From NCBI RefSeq assembly GCF_008033235.1, contig NZ_CP042432.1, positions 3,782,001-3,846,000 on the forward strand: DNA of 64,000 bases, given 5' to 3'. The notes beneath the pieces were generated by a model that did not search any database, had not been told where the DNA came from, and saw only the letters and a program-made list of their open reading frames with translations. This DNA comes from Anseongella ginsenosidimutans (GTDB lineage Bacteria > Bacteroidota > Bacteroidia > Sphingobacteriales > Sphingobacteriaceae). Both the position numbers and the translations under genes were made by a program. Shown here in pieces: positions 62,039-64,000 of this stretch (its first letter is position 1; each line of letters starts with the position of its first letter).

Positions 62039-63640
62039 CTAACGGGATATCTTATCAAGCGCAATATTTGCGCTGATCCCGATCTGTTCAATGAAGTTCC
62101 TGTCATGCGAAATTACCAGCAGTGTACCCTTATAATCTTTTATCGCCAGGGTTAACACCTCCAGGCTCTGGATATCCAGGTTATTCGTTGGTTCGTCCAG
62201 TATGAGCATATCGGGCATGTTATTACTGATCCCTAAACAGCAAAGCGTCAGTTTCATTTTTTCTCCGCCGCTTAAGCCGGCGCACTTCCTGTCCCATACT
62301 TCCGGTGAAAACTGGGAATAATGCAGCAGCGATTTCAAATCATGTTCCTCCAGGTTGCCGGTATTATATTTTTGAACCTGCTCAAACAGGCTCAGTTGTT
62401 CATCAATCAGCGTATAGTCCTGGTCCAGGTATAAATAGCTGAATTCCGCCTTAAATATCTCCCCAATAGCAGGCTGAAAGCGGCCCATTATGAGTTGAAG
62501 GAGCGTCGTTTTACCAGAGCCGTTTTCGCCTTCGATCCTTATCCTGTCGCCAGACCGGACCTGGAAGGAGAGCGGCGGCCAAAGGTTCTTTTTCTCGTAA
62601 GAAAAACCGATCTTCCTCGCATCAACCAGGACTTTTCCCTGATGGAGGCCGGATTCCTTTAGATTGATCCTTAGCGCCTGGGATTGGCGGATCTGTAACC
62701 TGGTCTGCCGGAGGCTATCGGCAATATCATGCACTTTCTCCTGGTGGGCACCCTGCAGCCTGGCTGTACTCTGTTCGGCTTTTCTTTTAAGATTTCCGGC
62801 CACGATACGCGGCAGTGAATGACTTTTGCTCAGGGATTTCCCCTTCGCCTCCATTTTCTGTCTTTGCGCCGTCATATCCCGGGCTTTTTGCTTCGCCTGT
62901 TTAAGCATTTTAGCTTGTTCATCCAATTGAGACTGAAGGGCATTCAACTTGCTTTCCTTTTGCTCCCTGTAAAAGTCATAATTACCGCCAAACAATTCGA
63001 CGCCGGCCGCGCTCAGCTCAAGGGTGCTGTCCGGCGGGCTTAACAGCGCCTTGTCGTGACTGACCACCAATATCGTTGCCTTGCTTTTCCCGATAAAATC
63101 ATAAAGCAAGTCGCGGCTTGATGCGTCCATGTGATTGGATGGTTCGTCCAGCAGGATGACTCCCGGAGCGTGGACCAGCAAACCGGCCAGGAAGACCTTG
63201 GTTTTCTCACCCCCGCTGAGGCTTTTCATCCTTTGCCATAAATCAAGGTGTTCAAGACGCCAAAATAAAAGCGCAGCCTGAACCCTCTCTCCTATTTCCC
63301 AGTCATCCTCCAGATCGGCAAAATTGCCGGCGGCGGCATCACCTTCCAATATAGCCCGCAAAGCGTTCAATTTTCTTTCCACCATTAACGCTTCAGCTAC
63401 GGAAAGATGATCGTATTGCCCCAGGTGCTGCGGCACGTAATAAGCCTTTTCGGAAAGAATAACTTGCCCGGCCGAAGGAGGAAGCCATCCGGCGATGACC
63501 TGTAAAAGAGTTGATTTTCCTGTGCCGTTATTACCGACTAACGCAACCTTACCCCCTTTTGGAATAGTAAAATCCAGATTTTCGAACAAAGTTTCCCTGT
63601 CGGGATGCAAATAGCTAAGCGATTTGATCGTGACGCTCAT
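62039..63640 (-). CDS. ABC-F family ATP-binding protein
   Basis: The 533-residue protein has two ABC ATPase domains and no membrane domain. Walker A motifs are GNNGTGKST and GENGSGKTT, the signature motifs LSGGEKTKVFL and LSGGEKMKLTL, and the Walker B motifs VILLDEPSNHMD and MLILDEPTNNLD. A charged helical linker of about 80-100 residues (KQAKQKARDMTAQRQKMEAK) separates them. ABC-F proteins bind the ribosomal E site and act in translation or protect against ribosome-targeting antibiotics. I cannot assign this one to a resistance subgroup. With the Arr gene nearby a resistance role is possible but unproven. Confidence 0.92.
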   Translation of the reverse strand: MSVTIKSLSYLHPDRETLFENLDFTIPKGGKVALVGNNGTGKSTLLQVIAGWLPPSAGQVILSEKAYYVPQHLGQYDHLSVAEALMVERKLNALRAILEGDAAAGNFADLEDDWEIGERVQAALLFWRLEHLDLWQRMKSLSGGEKTKVFLAGLLVHAPGVILLDEPSNHMDASSRDLLYDFIGKSKATILVVSHDKALLSPPDSTLELSAAGVELFGGNYDFYREQKESKLNALQSQLDEQAKMLKQAKQKARDMTAQRQKMEAKGKSLSKSHSLPRIVAGNLKRKAEQSTARLQGAHQEKVHDIADSLRQTRLQIRQSQALRINLKESGLHQGKVLVDARKIGFSYEKKNLWPPLSFQVRSGDRIRIEGENGSGKTTLLQLIMGRFQPAIGEIFKAEFSYLYLDQDYTLIDEQLSLFEQVQKYNTGNLEEHDLKSLLHYSQFSPEVWDRKCAGLSGGEKMKLTLCCLGISNNMPDMLILDEPTNNLDIQSLEVLTLAIKDYKGTLLVISHDRNFIEQIGISANIALDKISR

Positions 63641-63782
63641 AACAAAATGAAAAGAATAAAATAATAGCTAAGTATTGCTTTCAACAGCAATTATTCCGTT
63701 GGGTTGGAATTCATGACGGCTTAACCGCCTGTTTACTTAGTTATTTTCATTGGTGCAGCTTTTCGTTTACGACAGGCAAATA

Positions 63783-63806
63783 TAGCCAAATTTTTGGCTA
63801 ATTTTG
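63783..63806 (+). promoter_or_regulatory. Palindromic operator overlapping the -7 box of the last gene
   Basis: TAGCCAAA (63783-63790) and TTTGGCTA (63793-63800) form a perfect palindrome around TT. The final TA begins TAATTTTG (63799-63806), a -7 match, and the ATG follows six bases later. The arrangement copies that at 181-206. The spacer 63641-63782 shows no other gene. Confidence 0.6.
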
Positions 63807-63812
63807 AAAAGC

Positions 63813-64000
63813 ATGGATCACGTCTATACGATTCCCGGGTTCGATATATCAGCGCTCAATGAAATTTTTGTACAACGGCATAGCGGAGAATCGCTGCCTG
63901 TTGAACAAAAAGGATTCCGGGACCTGAATATAGAAAGCATTGGAATTAATTCCGCATTATTCTCGCATTTGGAAGAAGCCGGCAGCATCGAAACCTGGCT
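63813..64000 (+). CDS. N-terminal part of an unidentified protein (cut by window edge)
   Basis: An ATG at 63813 opens a frame that runs without a stop to the window end, giving 62 complete residues beginning MDHVYTIPGFDISALNEIFV. There is no signal peptide or recognisable motif in this part. The start is supported by the -7 box and palindrome immediately upstream. The family cannot be named from the fragment. Confidence 0.6.
   Translation, partial: MDHVYTIPGFDISALNEIFVQRHSGESLPVEQKGFRDLNIESIGINSALFSHLEEAGSIETW

Overview
The window is chromosomal DNA of a Bacteroidota bacterium, most likely a Sphingobacteriales/Chitinophagales-type organism. The evidence is the recurring Bacteroidota promoter -7 box TAnnTTTG, a GH92/GH43/DUF1080 carbohydrate repertoire, an LptD-type outer-membrane assembly protein, futalosine-pathway menaquinone synthesis (MqnC), and mid-GC coding DNA with AT-rich spacers. 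No plasmid or phage module is visible. The exact genus cannot be read from the sequence.

Layout. 1-7150: tail of an unidentified gene, a PA0069-type radical SAM gene behind a palindromic promoter, an isolated nuoC-nuoD pair, an ECF sigma/anti-sigma/secreted protein operon, and a lipoyl E2 acyltransferase. 7300-16610: envelope and housekeeping genes (cinA, lptD, an amidase, an MCE-domain protein, a CNNM/CorC protein, the small SRP RNA, a transaldolase-like fsa, an RRM protein, a GmhB-like phosphatase). 16688-28219: an oligopeptide transporter, then a sugar block on one strand (xylB, GH92, xylA, a double DUF1080 lipoprotein, two Tat-type Gfo/Idh/MocA oxidoreductases). 28352-39750: ppc, a repeat-filled spacer, a SAM-I riboswitch with homoserine dehydrogenase, pyrF, rho-pssA-purS, folK, sppA and tRNA-Val. 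39907-43565: a tight three-gene operon of an N-formylglutamate-amidohydrolase-like enzyme, a DUF1704 (MATCAP/'QEGLA') metallopeptidase and a glutathione-synthetase-like ATP-grasp ligase. This is the best candidate for an uncharacterised biosynthetic or modification system. 43562-54725: GH43, a PolX-like PHP protein, nagA, a GT9 glycosyltransferase, an M16 protease pair, mqnC, scpB and a GNAT-like gene. 54769-55509: tRNA-Lys followed by a decayed scar. 55510-64000: accessory genes (alpha/beta hydrolase, TPR-Arr rifampin ADP-ribosyltransferase, acetyltransferase, DinB-like, DbpA-like helicase, sugar isomerase, EamA, VOC, ABC-F) and the start of an unidentified gene behind a second palindromic promoter.

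Four well-conserved genes (lptD, xylA, pssA, the catalytic M16 peptidase) are each split by what looks like one missing base in or beside a short homopolymer. Because lptD and pssA should be essential, sequencing or assembly error is the simplest explanation, with transcript slippage possible for the A7 run in xylA. Several genes have a -7 box only 4-8 bases before the start codon, which suggests leaderless or near-leaderless transcripts.
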